A stretch of DNA of 64,000 bases from Bacillota bacterium. GTDB lineage: Bacteria; Bacillota; Clostridia; Lachnospirales; Lachnospiraceae. Of this stretch, positions 63,223 through 64,000 are shown piece after piece; within the stretch, counting starts at the first letter, position 1; every line of letters begins with the position of its first letter. The notes beneath the pieces were generated by a model. It worked only from the letters and a program-made list of their open reading frames with translations. It did no database searches and had not been told where the DNA came from. The stretch is from the NCBI GenBank assembly GCA_023437365.1, contig JAEZGK010000056.1, forward strand, positions 62,001 to 126,000, in the 5' to 3' direction. A program made the translations under genes and the position numbers.

Positions 63223-64000
63223 TTAAAGTACTACCGTAAAAACAATCGATTGTCCATCTTTACTCGCGACGGATATTTTACCGTGATGTGCCTCCGTAAT
63301 GGATTTGGCGATGGAAAGGCCAATTCCGTATCCTCCGCTTTCACTGGAACGTGAAGCATCAGAGCGATAAAATCTGTCAAAGAGTCTCTTCAGGTTTTTC
63401 ACATCAACCTGTTTCACTGTATTATAAACTTCTAGCTTGATTCCTTTCTTCTTGGCTGACAGAGTAACCCTGATCTCCCCATGCTCGTCGGAATATTTCA
63501 TGGCATTATCCATCAGGGTTGAAATTAGCTGCTGCATACAGTCTTCATCTCCATGCAACTTCACATTCGGCTGAATGTCAAGGAATAGCTTCTTCTGCTC
63601 CGCTTCCGCCATTGCAGAAAAGGAACCCGCAATTTCACTGATACAACTGCTTAAGTCAAACTCCGAAAAGACCAATTTAGGCTGTCCTTCTTCCATCATA
63701 GAGAGGGTCAGGAGGTTTTTTACCAGCTTATCCAGACGCACCACCTGATTACGGATGCTGCTCACCCATTCGCTTTCCCCACCGGTAAGCTCCAAAACAT
63801 CCACATTGGCTGATATGATTGCCAGTGGTGTCTTAATCTCATGTCCGGCATCCGTGATAAACTGCTTCTGTTTTTCTATGTTTTCTATAAGCGGATTGAT
63901 TGCCTTTCTGGAAAGCAGTGAAACAAGGATAAAAACCAGGGCAAGGGTTCCGGTTGCGACAGCAAGAGAACTTAGGAAATAATTCAGCAGCATCGATAAC
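63223..64000 (-). CDS. Sensor histidine kinase, C-terminal part
   Basis: The frame is open to the right edge, so the N-terminal sensor is outside the window; about 259 codons are visible. A membrane helix (SSLAVATGTLALVFILVSLL) is followed by the dimerisation helix with DAGHEIKTPL, whose His is the phosphorylation site, then TLMDNAMKYS (N box) and GGYGIGLSIAKS (G box). It is a HisKA/HATPase_c kinase; its response regulator is probably encoded beyond the edge. Confidence 0.9.
   Translation of the reverse strand, partial: LSMLLNYFLSSLAVATGTLALVFILVSLLSRKAINPLIENIEKQKQFITDAGHEIKTPLAIISANVDVLELTGGESEWVSSIRNQVVRLDKLVKNLLTLSMMEEGQPKLVFSEFDLSSCISEIAGSFSAMAEAEQKKLFLDIQPNVKLHGDEDCMQQLISTLMDNAMKYSDEHGEIRVTLSAKKKGIKLEVYNTVKQVDVKNLKRLFDRFYRSDASRSSESGGYGIGLSIAKSITEAHHGKISVASKDGQSIVFTVVL

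Noticed and set aside
1..64000. tRNA, rRNA and riboswitch genes
   Set aside because: No cloverleaf, rRNA segment or known riboswitch core was recognised by eye; a covariance search is needed to be certain.

Overview
The window looks like chromosomal DNA from a low-GC, spore-forming anaerobic Firmicute, most likely a Lachnospiraceae/Clostridium-like plant-polysaccharide degrader. The evidence is the strong AGGAGG ribosome sites, a CwlD-like cortex amidase, a SleB-type hydrolase, a Cthe_2159-family protein next to DUF4956 and a VTC-domain protein, and an arabinan-utilisation cluster. No rRNA, tRNA, CRISPR array or intact insertion sequence was recognised. Most genes are on the minus strand.

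Bases 1-11,400 are accessory, very AT-rich DNA. A candidate defence island fills 1-6,940. In transcription order it holds a DUF6966-like/CxxC protein, an FRG-domain protein, a protein with a HEPN-like R-x4-H motif, a PD-(D/E)XK-type nuclease-like protein, and a large NTPase (cut by the window edge) with a Cap4/DUF4297-like N-terminus and Walker motifs. The DUF6966-like gene is bordered by long imperfect palindromes that resemble integron attC sites. A secreted SLH-like protein, two membrane proteins and a flavoprotein follow. Three near-identical terminator-plus-promoter cassettes recur between these genes.

Bases 11,500-26,200 mix housekeeping and accessory genes: an NhaC antiporter, a DUF326/Csp-type four-helix Cys protein, a dead IS66, a methyltransferase, a truncated HAD gene overlain by an unlisted 40-residue highly cationic peptide ORF, HIT and cupin proteins, an arsenic operon (arsC / arsR-acr3) with an ArsR-type operator, cwlD, a SIMPL protein flanked by 98-bp direct repeats, a MerR/aldo-keto reductase pair with a textbook MerR promoter, and a dead IS30.

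Bases 26,200-42,800 carry a LysR regulator, DinB-like and Mbeg1-like proteins, an Lhr-type helicase, envelope proteins (YkuD, BIG2 protein, lipoprotein, large amidase), ttcA and a XerC/D-like recombinase. Bases 42,900-50,000 form an L-arabinoside locus (GH43, LacI regulator, GH51, two ABC permeases and a binding lipoprotein) read from a consensus promoter with two related operator-like sites. No ABC ATPase is present, so a shared MsmX-type ATPase is probably used.

Bases 50,000-59,600 hold a chemoreceptor-like sensor lacking its signalling domain, small hydrolases, flavodoxin, several GNAT acetyltransferases, nitroreductase, and decayed genes. Bases 59,585-62,594 are the Cthe_2159 / DUF4956 / VTC cluster, followed by tandem repeats, a foldback element and a histidine kinase that runs off the right edge. 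Intergenic DNA is unusually rich in short tandem and palindromic repeats.
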